Source: Roseovarius aestuarii (lineage in GTDB: Bacteria; Pseudomonadota; Alphaproteobacteria; Rhodobacterales; Rhodobacteraceae). From it: a stretch of 64,000 nt of DNA. Shown here piece by piece: positions 30,814 to 39,572 of the stretch. Made by a program: the position numbers and the translations under genes. The stretch's first letter is position 1, and each line of letters opens with the position of its first letter. The stretch covers positions 1 to 64,000 of the forward strand of contig NZ_JAIMIB010000017.1 of the NCBI RefSeq assembly GCF_019966515.1, read 5' to 3'. Under the pieces are notes generated by a model. The model had not been told where the DNA came from and did not search any database. It worked only from the letters and a program-made list of their open reading frames with translations.

Positions 30814-31275
30814 ATGTCTGAAAATACAACTGACGTGATTGTGGGCGGGGCCGTCCTGGCGGTTGCCGTGGGATTCTTGCTCTATGCCGGTCAGGCGACT
30901 GGTCTGTCGGGCGGCGGGTCGGAATACGAGCTGACCGCAAGCTTTCGCAGTGCGGACGGTATCAATGTCGGAACCGACGTGCGTATGGCAGGTGTCAAGA
31001 TCGGCCGCGTCACCGACATCACGCTTGATCCTGGGACCTACCGCGCATCAACGGTTTTCAGTGTTTTGCAGGGTATTGAAATTCCCGATGACAGTGCTGT
31101 CGCTATCTCGTCCGAGGGATTGTTGGGCGGCAATTACGTTGAGCTGCTGCCGGGCGGGTCACCGTTTTACCTGGAACCCGGCACCGAGATTGAATTTACC
31201 CAAGGGTCAATCAGCCTCGTTTCCCTGCTTATGAAATTCGTCGCAGGTGACGACAAAGAGGACCAGGCCGAATGA
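30814..31275 (+). CDS. mlaD: MlaD-family phospholipid transport protein
   Basis: 153 aa. One N-terminal membrane helix (VIVGGAVLAVAVGFLLYAG) and a single MCE domain (YELTASFRSADGINVGTDVRMAGVKIGRV) form the periplasmic substrate-binding ring of the Mla system, which moves phospholipids between membranes. The stop overlaps the start of DUF2155 by 4 bases. The other mla genes are not in the window. Confidence 0.92.
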   Translation: MSENTTDVIVGGAVLAVAVGFLLYAGQATGLSGGGSEYELTASFRSADGINVGTDVRMAGVKIGRVTDITLDPGTYRASTVFSVLQGIEIPDDSAVAISSEGLLGGNYVELLPGGSPFYLEPGTEIEFTQGSISLVSLLMKFVAGDDKEDQAE

Positions 31276-31634
31276 AGCCGTGGGGGCTGGCGGCATTGGT
31301 TCTTGCGGGGATGAGTGGCGCGGCGACTTCTCAGGAGTTGGTGGCCAAAGGGTCCGGGGCCGTCTTGCGGGGGCTGGACAAGATCGACGGCGATATCGTT
31401 GATATGACGCTGGCCAACGGTGAAGCCGCCAAAATTGGCAGGCTGAGTGTTGAGTTGCGTGAGTGCCGCTATCCGCAAGGTACCGCTGCGGACGCCTATG
31501 CTTTTCTGACCATCCGAGACGTGTCCAATCAGGATATCATGTTTGACGGATGGATGATTGCGTCGTCGCCCGCACTGAACGCCTTGGAGCACCCGCGCTA
31601 CGATGTCTGGGTGTTGAGCTGCAAATCTGAATGA
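31272..31634 (+). CDS. DUF2155 periplasmic protein
   Basis: 120 aa with a signal peptide (MKPWGLAALVLAGMSGAATSQE). The mature part reads VLRGLDKIDGDIVDM ... GRLSVELRECRYPQGTAADAYAFLTI ... FDGWMIASSPALNALEHPRYDVWVLSC, which is the DUF2155 pattern, with two Cys. Its 3' end runs 37 bases into the convergent aat gene. Position after mlaD in many alphaproteobacteria suggests an envelope function, but nothing is established. Confidence 0.88.
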   Translation: MKPWGLAALVLAGMSGAATSQELVAKGSGAVLRGLDKIDGDIVDMTLANGEAAKIGRLSVELRECRYPQGTAADAYAFLTIRDVSNQDIMFDGWMIASSPALNALEHPRYDVWVLSCKSE

Positions 31635-32248
31635 AGATCCCCGCAAATCGGTTGGCTGTGAATATCGGCGGGCTGTTTCAAAGCGTCTTCCAACAGCGAA
31701 TGATAGGCTGCGCGAGGAATCTCTTTTGCCCCCAGTGACGCCAGATGAGGCGTGATGAACTGGGTGTCGAAAAGTGTGAAACCGCAGCGCCTGAGAAGAT
31801 CCACCAGATGGGCCAGTGCGAGTTTTGAGGCATCCGTGCGGCGTGAGAACATACTTTCGCCAAAGAACGCCCCGTTGATCGCGACACCATAAACACCACC
31901 GGTCAGTTCGCCGTCGTGACGTATTTCGAGTGAATGGGCATGTCCCATTTGGTGAAGCTCCGAATAGAGGCAGCGGATTTCTGCGTTGATCCAGGTTTCA
32001 TCACGGTCGGCGCAGGCATCCACAACACCGACGAAGTCGCGGTCCAGATCGACTGCGTAATCTGCCTTTCGGACACGGCGCTTGAGGGATCGGGACAGAT
32101 GAAAACCGCCCAGTGGCAAGATGCCGCGCCGTCGCGGATCGACCCAGTAAATCTCGGGGTCATCGCGGTTTTCTGCCATCGGGAAGATGCCCATCGTGTA
32201 GGCGCGCAGTAACGCTTCCGGTGTCAGGCGGAAATCCGGTTCGCTCAT
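31598..32248 (-). CDS. aat: Leucyl/phenylalanyl-tRNA-protein transferase
   Basis: 216 aa. Aat puts Leu or Phe on N-terminal Lys/Arg proteins so that ClpS/ClpAP degrades them (N-end rule). Signature parts are AYTMGIFPMAENRDDPEIYWVDPRRRG, HSLEIRHDGELTGGVYGVAING and FGESMFSRRTDASKLAL. The C-terminus overlaps DUF2155 on the other strand. It lies just upstream of accC on the same strand as accB-accC, a common arrangement. Confidence 0.96.
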   Translation of the reverse strand: MSEPDFRLTPEALLRAYTMGIFPMAENRDDPEIYWVDPRRRGILPLGGFHLSRSLKRRVRKADYAVDLDRDFVGVVDACADRDETWINAEIRCLYSELHQMGHAHSLEIRHDGELTGGVYGVAINGAFFGESMFSRRTDASKLALAHLVDLLRRCGFTLFDTQFITPHLASLGAKEIPRAAYHSLLEDALKQPADIHSQPICGDLHSDLQLNTQTS

Positions 32249-32266
32249 GTCATCGTCACGACACGG

Positions 32267-33616
32267 CTAGTCTTGGAGATTGTCTTCCAGCCATTTTTCC
32301 AGCCAGTGAATGTTGTATTCGCCGCGGCGGATGTCGGGTTCCTGTAGCAGGGCGTGAAAAAGCGGCACCGTGGTATCGACACCATCGATGATCAATTCAC
32401 CCAAAGCACGGTTCAGACGGGTCAAGGCGCTCTCGCGGTCGCGCCCGTGGACGATTAGCTTGCCGATCAAGCTGTCATAATAAGGTGGTATGGAATAGCC
32501 GTCATAGAGGGCCGAATCCATCCGCACACCCAGACCGCCGGGCGCGTGGAAATGAGTGATCTTGCCGGGGCGCGGCGCAAATTCGGGCAATTTCTCGGCA
32601 TTGATCCGCACCTCGATCGCATGACCGTTGATCCGCAGATCGTCCTGGGTAAAGGACATCGGCAATCCTTCGGCAACCCGGATCTGTTCGCGCACCAGAT
32701 CGACGCCAAAGATCGCTTCGGTCACTGGATGTTCGACCTGCAGGCGCGTATTCATCTCGATGAAATAAAACTCGCCGTTTTCGTAGAGAAACTCGATCGT
32801 GCCAGCGCCGGTATAGTTGATGCGCGCCACCGCATCGGCACAGGTTTTGCCGATCTCGGCACGTTCTTCGGCTGAAATCGCGGGGCCCGGAGCCTCCTCG
32901 AACACTTTTTGGTGGCGTCGTTGCAGTGAGCAATCGCGCTCACCCAGATGTACCGCCTTGCCTTTGCCGTCGCCAAAGACCTGAATTTCAATGTGGCGCG
33001 GTGTGGTCAGATATTTTTCGATATAGACTTCATCGTTGCCGAAAGCCGCCTTGCTTTCTGACCGGGCGGTCATGAAGGCATGCTCCATTTCGCCTTCGTT
33101 CTTGGCGACTTTCATGCCGCGGCCGCCACCGCCAGCGGTGGCTTTGACGATCACCGGATAGCCGATTTCCTGACCCAGCTTCTTGGCTTCGGCCAGTGTC
33201 GGCACACCACCATCCGAGCCTGGAACGCAGGGAACGCCGAGGTTTTTCATCGTATCCTTGGCGGTGATCTTGTCACCCATGACGCGGATATGTTCAGCGG
33301 TGGGGCCGATGAAGGTCAGGTCATGATCTTCGACGATCTGGACGAAATTGGCGTTTTCGCTCAGAAATCCGTAACCGGGGTGAATGGCCTGTGCGCCGGT
33401 CACCTCACAGGCGGCAATTATCGAGGGGATCGACAAGTAGCTTTCACTGCTGGAGGGGGGGCCGATACAGACGGATTCGTCCGCCATCCGTACATGCATC
33501 GCGTCGCTATCGGCGGTCGAATGAACAGCGACCGAACCGATGCCCATTTCGCGGGCGGCCCGGATAACACGCAGCGCGATCTCACCGCGGTTGGCCACTA
33601 GGATCTTGTCGAACAT
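32267..33616 (-). CDS. accC: Acetyl-CoA carboxylase biotin carboxylase
   Basis: 449 aa. AccC carboxylates biotin on AccB with ATP and bicarbonate, the first step of malonyl-CoA and fatty acid synthesis. ATP-grasp motifs are TAGGGGRGMKVAKNEGEMEHAF, the MNTRLQVEHPVTE active-site stretch and EKYL...HIEIQV. Length and order are normal. accB ends 10 bases before its start, so the two form an operon. Confidence 0.98.
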   Translation of the reverse strand: MFDKILVANRGEIALRVIRAAREMGIGSVAVHSTADSDAMHVRMADESVCIGPPSSSESYLSIPSIIAACEVTGAQAIHPGYGFLSENANFVQIVEDHDLTFIGPTAEHIRVMGDKITAKDTMKNLGVPCVPGSDGGVPTLAEAKKLGQEIGYPVIVKATAGGGGRGMKVAKNEGEMEHAFMTARSESKAAFGNDEVYIEKYLTTPRHIEIQVFGDGKGKAVHLGERDCSLQRRHQKVFEEAPGPAISAEERAEIGKTCADAVARINYTGAGTIEFLYENGEFYFIEMNTRLQVEHPVTEAIFGVDLVREQIRVAEGLPMSFTQDDLRINGHAIEVRINAEKLPEFAPRPGKITHFHAPGGLGVRMDSALYDGYSIPPYYDSLIGKLIVHGRDRESALTRLNRALGELIIDGVDTTVPLFHALLQEPDIRRGEYNIHWLEKWLEDNLQD

Positions 33617-33626
33617 GGGTACGCCC

Positions 33627-34115
33627 TTATTCGATGATCATCAGCGGCGATCCATATTCGACCGTCGCCCCGTCATCCACCAGAATGCGTTTTACCGTGC
33701 CGCCACGCGGGGCCGGGATATGGTTCATGGTTTTCATCGCTTCGATGATCAACAATGTGTCGCCTTCGTTGACTTGCTGGCCTGCGGCTACAAAGGACGG
33801 TGCGCCGGGTTCGGCCTGCATGTAAACCGTTCCAACCATCGGCGATTTAACCGCGCCGGGGTGATCTGCCGGATCATCTGCTGCTTTCTCGGCTGGCGCG
33901 GCGGCGGTCGGCGCCGGTGCAGCGGCCGGGGCGGCAACAGCAACCGGGGCAGGGGCTGCGGCGGCGACCTCCTGACGGCGGCTGACGCGGACGTTCAGAC
34001 TATCTGCATCGCCATATTCGCGCTTGACCTGTAATTCGGTCAGATCGTTGTCAGTGAGCATCTCCGCCAGCGCTTTGATAAAGGCGACGTCATCATCGTG
34101 GTTTTTTTTCGACAT
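33627..34115 (-). CDS. accB: Acetyl-CoA carboxylase biotin carboxyl carrier protein
   Basis: 162 aa. The C-terminal biotinyl domain holds the EAMKTMNHIPA motif, with the Lys that carries biotin. An Ala/Pro-rich linker (residues 50-85) joins a helical N-terminus. It is first in the accB-accC pair, and SD-like sequence before the ATG at 34115 is weak (GAGGACT). Confidence 0.97.
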   Translation of the reverse strand: MSKKNHDDDVAFIKALAEMLTDNDLTELQVKREYGDADSLNVRVSRRQEVAAAAPAPVAVAAPAAAPAPTAAAPAEKAADDPADHPGAVKSPMVGTVYMQAEPGAPSFVAAGQQVNEGDTLLIIEAMKTMNHIPAPRGGTVKRILVDDGATVEYGSPLMIIE

Positions 34116-34315
34116 CTGAGTCCTCGGCCAGTTGTGGCGATCCGATAGGAAGAGGTCGCCACGTTATTTTCGCCGTTTATAAGCCAAGCGCGGGTGTGAT
34201 AAAAGCGGACAATTGCATCTGAAAGCCGGGTTTTCAGACGAACTAAGCCGACAAGTGATCGGAAATCTTTTCCCGGCCCCGTTGTCAGATCAGTATCCGA
34301 GCGCGATTTCGTGGA

Positions 34316-35230
34316 TCAGACAAGGGTTACCGGTGGTTTTCGGCGTGCGCCGAGAAGGGCATTACCACCGATTGCCACCAGCAATATGCCCCCTCCGATC
34401 AGCGTATAGAGTGTCGCTGTTTCCCCCAGCAGCAACCAGACCCACAAGGGTGCCAGCACCACCTCGGCCAGCGACAGCAATGTCAACTCTGCCGCTGACA
34501 CTGTTTTCGAGCCGATCGTGTAGAGGACCAGCCCGGCGCCAACCTGAAAAATCCCCATGATGCCCGAGATCCCTGCGTCACGCGGCGATAGAATCAAGGG
34601 GAGGTCCAGCGAAAGGCAGATAATGGCCATGATCGGGATGGCAAAAAGCCCGGACAGGAAAACCGAGGGCAGCATCTCGCCGGATTTACCCCATCTGAGG
34701 GCGATGGTGAAGACCGCGAACCCGAGGGCCGAACCAAGCGCGGCGAGATTGCCAGCCATGGCGCCGCCACTGGACTTGTCCCAGACCATCACGCCGATCC
34801 CCAGACAGGCAAGCAGGATGGCCAGCCAGGTATGCGCGCGCACCGCCTCACGTAGGATCACGAGGCCAAGCACTGCGGCCATGAACGGCGCACTGGCGAA
34901 AAGAAGCATGGCGTTGGCCACGGATGTCGACTGAATGGCATAGATGCCGCCTGCATAAGCCGCGACCAGTGAAAGCCCTCCGATCACCCCGGGCCAGCCA
35001 GCGTGGCGCGCGCGCTCGAACGGGTTTTGACCGGTTCGCAGCCGGATGACAACAAAGAGCAGAAAGGACAGTCCGACCGATCGATAGAGAAGAATTTGCC
35101 AGACCAGCGCATCTTCGATCAGTCGAATACCAAGGCCGACCGTAGACCACAGGACGCCCGCGATGAACACCAGCATGATGCCGCCCGAGTTGCGCTCTGG
35201 TGCCTGTGTCAGCGGATCAGCGATGCTCAT
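34316..35230 (-). CDS. EamA/DMT-family permease
   Basis: 304 aa with ten hydrophobic helices in two EamA halves (ASVANAMLLFASAPFMAAVLG and VSAAELTLLSLAEVVLAPLWVWLLLGE). It ends in a short basic tail. Its ATG overlaps the stop of the next upstream EamA gene by 4 bases, so the pair is one operon and may act as related or paired exporters. Substrate unknown. Confidence 0.88.
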   Translation of the reverse strand: MSIADPLTQAPERNSGGIMLVFIAGVLWSTVGLGIRLIEDALVWQILLYRSVGLSFLLFVVIRLRTGQNPFERARHAGWPGVIGGLSLVAAYAGGIYAIQSTSVANAMLLFASAPFMAAVLGLVILREAVRAHTWLAILLACLGIGVMVWDKSSGGAMAGNLAALGSALGFAVFTIALRWGKSGEMLPSVFLSGLFAIPIMAIICLSLDLPLILSPRDAGISGIMGIFQVGAGLVLYTIGSKTVSAAELTLLSLAEVVLAPLWVWLLLGETATLYTLIGGGILLVAIGGNALLGARRKPPVTLV

Positions 35231-36261
35231 AGGGGCGAGTCTTCTTCGGTATTTTGCGGGGATAGCGGGCTGCCGGGCGCGAAAACGGTTTCCGCGACAA
35301 CCGGCTGGTCATCACTGTGACGTGTGGCCCTGAGTTCGCGGTACCCCAGGTAAAGTCCGCTGGCGATGATCAGGCCCATGCCGATCACCGTGGCGGTGGG
35401 GGGCACTTCGTTCCAGAGCACGTAGGCCAGAACCACAGCCATGGGCAGGTAGCTATAGTCAAACGGCGCGATAAAGCTGGCATTGGCCACCTGATAAGCG
35501 CGCGACAGGAACAGATATCCCGCCATGCCTACACTTCCCAGCAACGCCAGACGCGGAATATCGGTCATTGCTTCTGCGGGGAACGCCCATCGCAGGTGCT
35601 GAAATTCCGGCCCGATATCGACGATTTGGTTCAGCGACCAACCCATGATCATGATCAACGGGGCCGCAGGTGCTAGGGTGTAGAGCCCCATCGTCAGCGT
35701 GGAATCCCGGTCGCCGATGTAGCGCGCCAGAATTTGACCCAGTGCATAGGTAAGGGCGCAGGCCAGTGGCAGTATCGCAATCCAGCTAAACGCGTCGCCG
35801 GTCGGGTTCATGGCGATGATGACGCCTATGAACCCGATAACCAGCGCGCCAATCCGATGCGGTCCAATCGTTTCCTTCAGCAACAGCGAGGCCAGCAAAG
35901 CCGTGATCAGCGGCGCCGAGAAGAATATCGTCGTCACCTCCGCCAGACCCATGAAAGGAAAGGCGGCATAAAAGAGCGAGAAACCCAGGGCGAAAAGCCC
36001 CGCCCGCAAGAAATGCAGGGGCCAGAGCGGTGTGAGAAGGCGATGGGGTGCGCCGAGCATGATAATCAGGGGCGTCAGGACAATGATCGCCACCAACGAC
36101 CGGATACAGATGAGCAACCACACCGGATAAGTCATCAGCAGCGATTTCATCATGGCGTCCTGAACCACGAAAAATAGCATGCCGATTTCGATGCAGACTA
36201 GCCCGTGCATCGTGCGTGACGGTGCGGCTGGCGTATCCGGGGCGTAGGTGGACATCGTCAT
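35227..36261 (-). CDS. EamA/DMT-family permease
   Basis: 344 aa from the ATG at 36261, with ten helices in two EamA repeats (for example FSAPLITALLASLLLKETIGP and IAPFDYSYLPMAVVLAYVLWNEVPP). I reject the in-frame start at 36402 because the 47 extra residues look non-coding, although the frame is open. A polar C-terminal tail follows the last helix. It probably shares a transcript with the second EamA gene. It sits next to the LacI gene on the same strand; any link to the tct cluster is speculation. Confidence 0.82.
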   Translation of the reverse strand: MTMSTYAPDTPAAPSRTMHGLVCIEIGMLFFVVQDAMMKSLLMTYPVWLLICIRSLVAIIVLTPLIIMLGAPHRLLTPLWPLHFLRAGLFALGFSLFYAAFPFMGLAEVTTIFFSAPLITALLASLLLKETIGPHRIGALVIGFIGVIIAMNPTGDAFSWIAILPLACALTYALGQILARYIGDRDSTLTMGLYTLAPAAPLIMIMGWSLNQIVDIGPEFQHLRWAFPAEAMTDIPRLALLGSVGMAGYLFLSRAYQVANASFIAPFDYSYLPMAVVLAYVLWNEVPPTATVIGMGLIIASGLYLGYRELRATRHSDDQPVVAETVFAPGSPLSPQNTEEDSPL

Positions 36262-36437
36262 AATTCCGGTCTGTTGGAAGGCGGGCGCGACAAAAGCGGC
36301 CAACCCCGTCAGCCTGTCTTGAATTCTGAAACCGGTCTCGCTTATTTGCGACAACATTGGTTTCGACAGTTCGGGAAGATGGCTTTCCCGTGTATAGTGC
36401 ATTGAAAATATGAAGTTATTTCAAGATTTAGCCGCAA

Positions 36438-37463
36438 TCATGTCCGGGCGGCGGTGGTGCCCCGTACGACACAGGAAAGGTCGCATTTGAAACGAAGGAT
36501 TTCAGTGTCGCCGGTGGTGATCATGCGGGCAAAATTCTCTCCGGCGATGGTTCCGATGTCCTGGGCCGGGATGCTGATGGTTGTCAGACCGGGTTCCAGA
36601 TCCTCCGACCCCTTAAAGTCACCGATCCCGATAACCGAAAGATCTTCCGGTACCTTGATGCCGGTCTTTTGCGCGGCATAAAGCGCGCCCCGGGCGATAA
36701 CATCGTTTCCGCACAGCAACGCGGTAGGCCTTGGGTGTTTTTCAAGCACCATTGTCGTTGCACGCTTGGCCTGTGCGATCGAATAAGGTGCTTCGGAATG
36801 CCATGACGCGGGCACTGTGACCCCAGCTGTATCCAGCGCGTCAATCGCGCCTTCAAGCCGCTGGCGTGCGCGGTCATTGCCAGTGGTTTGCGGAAATATC
36901 AGGCCAATCTCGCGGTGCCCAAATGACAGCAGATGTTGAGCAGCCATCCTGCCGGCCTCGCGATTATCGGCGCCCACGCAGGCCATGGTAGAGTTTGGGT
37001 CATGGTTCCAGATCGCAATTGCCGGGATGGCCTGCTGTTCGATCAGGTTAAAACTGGCATCGGTATGTTCAAGCCCGATGAGTGCTATCCCGTCCACACG
37101 ATGTTCCAGCAATTTGCGCATCATCTCGTATTCGCGATCCAGATCATACCCGTGCGAGGCGATAAGCAGAGTGAACCCCGCAGCGTCGATGGCGTCGGAG
37201 AACGCCTGGATCACCTCGGAAAAGATTGTGTGATTTATGGTTGGCACGATCAGCCCGATCGTTCCGCTGCGACGGCCGTGCATGGTTTGCGCCGCGCGGT
37301 TGCGGATGTAGCCCAGCTTCTTGACCGCGCGATCAATTTTCTTCCGAGTCGCGGGATTGACCATTTCGGGGTGATTGAAGCTGCGCGAGACCGTAGATGG
37401 TGAAACACGAGCTGCTCTGGCAACATCTATAATATCTGATTTTTGTCTTTTTATATCAGTCAT
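36438..37463 (-). CDS. LacI-family regulator of the tct/sau-like cluster
   Basis: 341 aa. The LacI-type helix-turn-helix IDVARAARVSPSTVSRSF (residues 12-29) is followed by hinge helix RNRAAQTMHGRR and a periplasmic-binding-like sensor domain from about residue 66. It diverges from tctA across about 110 bases, where operator-like repeats lie. It most likely represses tctABC and the following genes until the transported acid (or its CoA form) is bound. The inducer is unknown. Confidence 0.92.
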   Translation of the reverse strand: MTDIKRQKSDIIDVARAARVSPSTVSRSFNHPEMVNPATRKKIDRAVKKLGYIRNRAAQTMHGRRSGTIGLIVPTINHTIFSEVIQAFSDAIDAAGFTLLIASHGYDLDREYEMMRKLLEHRVDGIALIGLEHTDASFNLIEQQAIPAIAIWNHDPNSTMACVGADNREAGRMAAQHLLSFGHREIGLIFPQTTGNDRARQRLEGAIDALDTAGVTVPASWHSEAPYSIAQAKRATTMVLEKHPRPTALLCGNDVIARGALYAAQKTGIKVPEDLSVIGIGDFKGSEDLEPGLTTISIPAQDIGTIAGENFARMITTGDTEILRFKCDLSCVVRGTTAART

Positions 37464-37486
37464 TTATCTATCATTTTTAGATCATT

Positions 37487-37516
37487 TATGAAAACATTTG
37501 CAATACTATTTTCATA
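37487..37516 (+). promoter_or_regulatory. Candidate LacI-type operator(s)
   Basis: TATGAAAA (37487-37494) and TTTTCATA (37509-37516) are a perfect 8-bp inverted repeat with 14-nt spacing. Inside it, TGAAAACATTTGCA (37489-37502) is an imperfect 14-bp palindrome with 10 of 14 symmetric positions, as LacI-family operators often are. It lies between the LacI gene and tctA, in the AT-rich promoter zone. Confidence 0.5.
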
Positions 37517-37572
37517 GCTTACCCTGATCTGTCAATCGCTCATATGGCTGCGAGTGACGGGAGGGAACCCAC

Positions 37573-39081
37573 GTGGAATTCATCTATTACTTCGGTGACG
37601 TCTTCACGCCGGTCAATTTCCTTTTGTTGCTGGTGGGAACGATCGGTGGGCTCATTCTGGGGGCGACGCCGGGACTGTCCCCGACGATGGCCGTTGCATT
37701 GCTGATCCCGTTCACGTTCCATCTTGAGGCCGTGTCGGGGCTGATCCTGCTGGGTGCGGCTTATACTTCGACCGTGGCGGGCGGGGCGGTCAGTGCCATC
37801 CTGCTGAAAATCCCCGGGGCACCCGCAAACATCGCCACCACGCTTGACGGGCACACGATGGCCAAGAAGGGCGAAGGCGCGCGCGCGCTTCAACTTTCCT
37901 TTCTTGCGTCTGCGGTGGGCGGCATCTTTGGCGTCTTGCTGCTGATTTTCCTGACACCGCTGCTGGCGAAATGGGCACTTGCCTTTGGGCCGTCGCACCT
38001 GTTCTGGCTGGCCATTCTGGGGGTCACGATCATTGGCTCGCTAGACAGCGCCTCGGTGGTCAAAGGGTTGTTGTCGGGCTGTATCGGGCTCTGGCTCGCG
38101 ACCATCGGGTTTGATGACATCATGGGCGCGCAGCGGTTCATCTTCCATTCATCGCTGGGCGGCGGCATCAACATCATCGCGGCCCTGATCGGGCTTTTCG
38201 CGATCCCGCAGGTGCTGACGATGTTCGCCAAGGGGCGTCGTAACGACAATATCGAAGTGATCGAGGTTAAAAAACACGCGATCGGGGACGCGGTGCGAGA
38301 ACTGTTCAGCCGCAAGCGGGCCTTGGCAATCGGTACTGCGGTGGGGTCTTTCATTGGCCTGATCCCCGGCGTCGGGGGGCAGATCGCCGGGTTGGTGGCC
38401 TATGACCAGACCAAGAAATTCAGCCCCGAGCGGGAAGAATTCGGCACCGGGCATTCCGAGGGTGTGATTGCGGCGGAAAGCGCCAATAACGCCATGGTGG
38501 GCCCTAGCCTCGTGCCGCTGCTGACCCTGTCGATCCCCGGCTCGCCCACGGCGGCGGTATTGCTGGGTGGCTTGCTGATCCACGGGATATTCCCGGGAAC
38601 TGACCTTTTCGATAATCACCCCGAGGTTGCCTGGACCTTTATCAATTCGATGCTGATCGGGCAGGTGCTGATGTGCCTCTTCGGTCTTTATATCGCAGGG
38701 CTTGCCGCACGGGTGGCGCAGGTGCCGCAATCGGTCATGGCGGCTGTCGTGCTGGGCCTGTCGGTCTTCGGGGCCTATTCGGTGCAAAGCTCGATGGGTG
38801 ACGTATATGTCATGGCCGCGCTAGGGGTGATGATGTTCTTTCTCGAACGTTTCGGATTTTCAGCCGCACCGCTGGTGCTGGGTCTGATCCTCGGCCCGAT
38901 TGCAGAGGCGAATTTCATCCAGGGCAGCATGATCGCCAATGCCACTGATGGCTTGGGCAGCTACTTCTTCTCTGGCGGCCTGAATCTTATCCTGATCGCC
39001 GTGGTCATCGCCTCGATCATCTATTCGGTGATGATGGAGTTGCGACAGAACCGGGCACAGACCGTCGGGGTCGAGGCATGA
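37573..39081 (+). CDS. tctA: Tripartite tricarboxylate transporter large subunit TctA
   Basis: 502 aa integral membrane subunit with about 12 helices. The duplicated signatures ATPGLSPTMAVALLIPFT and SAESANNAMVGPSLVPLLTLSIPGSPTAAVLLGGLLI are diagnostic of TctA. It starts with GTG after GGGAGGGAACCC. With TctB and TctC it makes a sodium- or proton-driven uptake system for small carboxylates that is dependent on a binding protein. Gene order tctA-tctB-tctC is complete here. Confidence 0.96.
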   Translation: MEFIYYFGDVFTPVNFLLLLVGTIGGLILGATPGLSPTMAVALLIPFTFHLEAVSGLILLGAAYTSTVAGGAVSAILLKIPGAPANIATTLDGHTMAKKGEGARALQLSFLASAVGGIFGVLLLIFLTPLLAKWALAFGPSHLFWLAILGVTIIGSLDSASVVKGLLSGCIGLWLATIGFDDIMGAQRFIFHSSLGGGINIIAALIGLFAIPQVLTMFAKGRRNDNIEVIEVKKHAIGDAVRELFSRKRALAIGTAVGSFIGLIPGVGGQIAGLVAYDQTKKFSPEREEFGTGHSEGVIAAESANNAMVGPSLVPLLTLSIPGSPTAAVLLGGLLIHGIFPGTDLFDNHPEVAWTFINSMLIGQVLMCLFGLYIAGLAARVAQVPQSVMAAVVLGLSVFGAYSVQSSMGDVYVMAALGVMMFFLERFGFSAAPLVLGLILGPIAEANFIQGSMIANATDGLGSYFFSGGLNLILIAVVIASIIYSVMMELRQNRAQTVGVEA

Positions 39082-39533
39082 ACCGTGCCCAGCATATCAT
39101 CCCGTCAGGCATCGTCTTTTTCGTGGGCGTCTGGATTGCCTGGGTCAGCTTCACCCAGCAACCATCCGAGGCTTTTTTGTTCCCGCGCCTGATTTCTGCG
39201 TCCTTCGTGGCGCTGTCCGGATGGACATTTCTCAAGGCTCTGCTGGGATGGTCGAAAATCGGCAGTGGCATTTCACGCCAGATGGCTGTTAATCTTGCGC
39301 CCGGCCTTGTGGTGGCGCTGCTCTATGTGTTCTGGCTGGCAAAAGCGCTTGGCTTTTACACCGCAACGGCGCTGGCCTTCTTCGTGTTGCTGTCGCTTTA
39401 CGACCCGGCCCCGCATGACAATCTCAAGACGTGGAGCAAGCGGGGGATCATCACGGCCTGTTTCATCGCCGTGATGTACGGCGTCTTTGGCCTGTTGCTG
39501 AAGGTCTACACACCTCGTGAAATACTCTTCTAA
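39078..39533 (+). CDS. tctB: Tripartite tricarboxylate transporter small subunit TctB
   Basis: 151 aa with four hydrophobic helices, the TctB norm. ATG overlaps the tctA stop (ATGA), so translation is coupled. The IIPSGIVFFVGVWIAWVSF and FPRLISASFVALSGWTFL segments match TctB. Confidence 0.92.
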   Translation: MNRAQHIIPSGIVFFVGVWIAWVSFTQQPSEAFLFPRLISASFVALSGWTFLKALLGWSKIGSGISRQMAVNLAPGLVVALLYVFWLAKALGFYTATALAFFVLLSLYDPAPHDNLKTWSKRGIITACFIAVMYGVFGLLLKVYTPREILF

Positions 39534-39572
39534 TCAATCAACAAATTCAGAGTTCCAAGGGAGGAAACGACA

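Noticed and set aside
36262-36402. N-terminal extension of the EamA permease
   Set aside because: Open in frame but lies before the family-like start and looks like promoter-region sequence.
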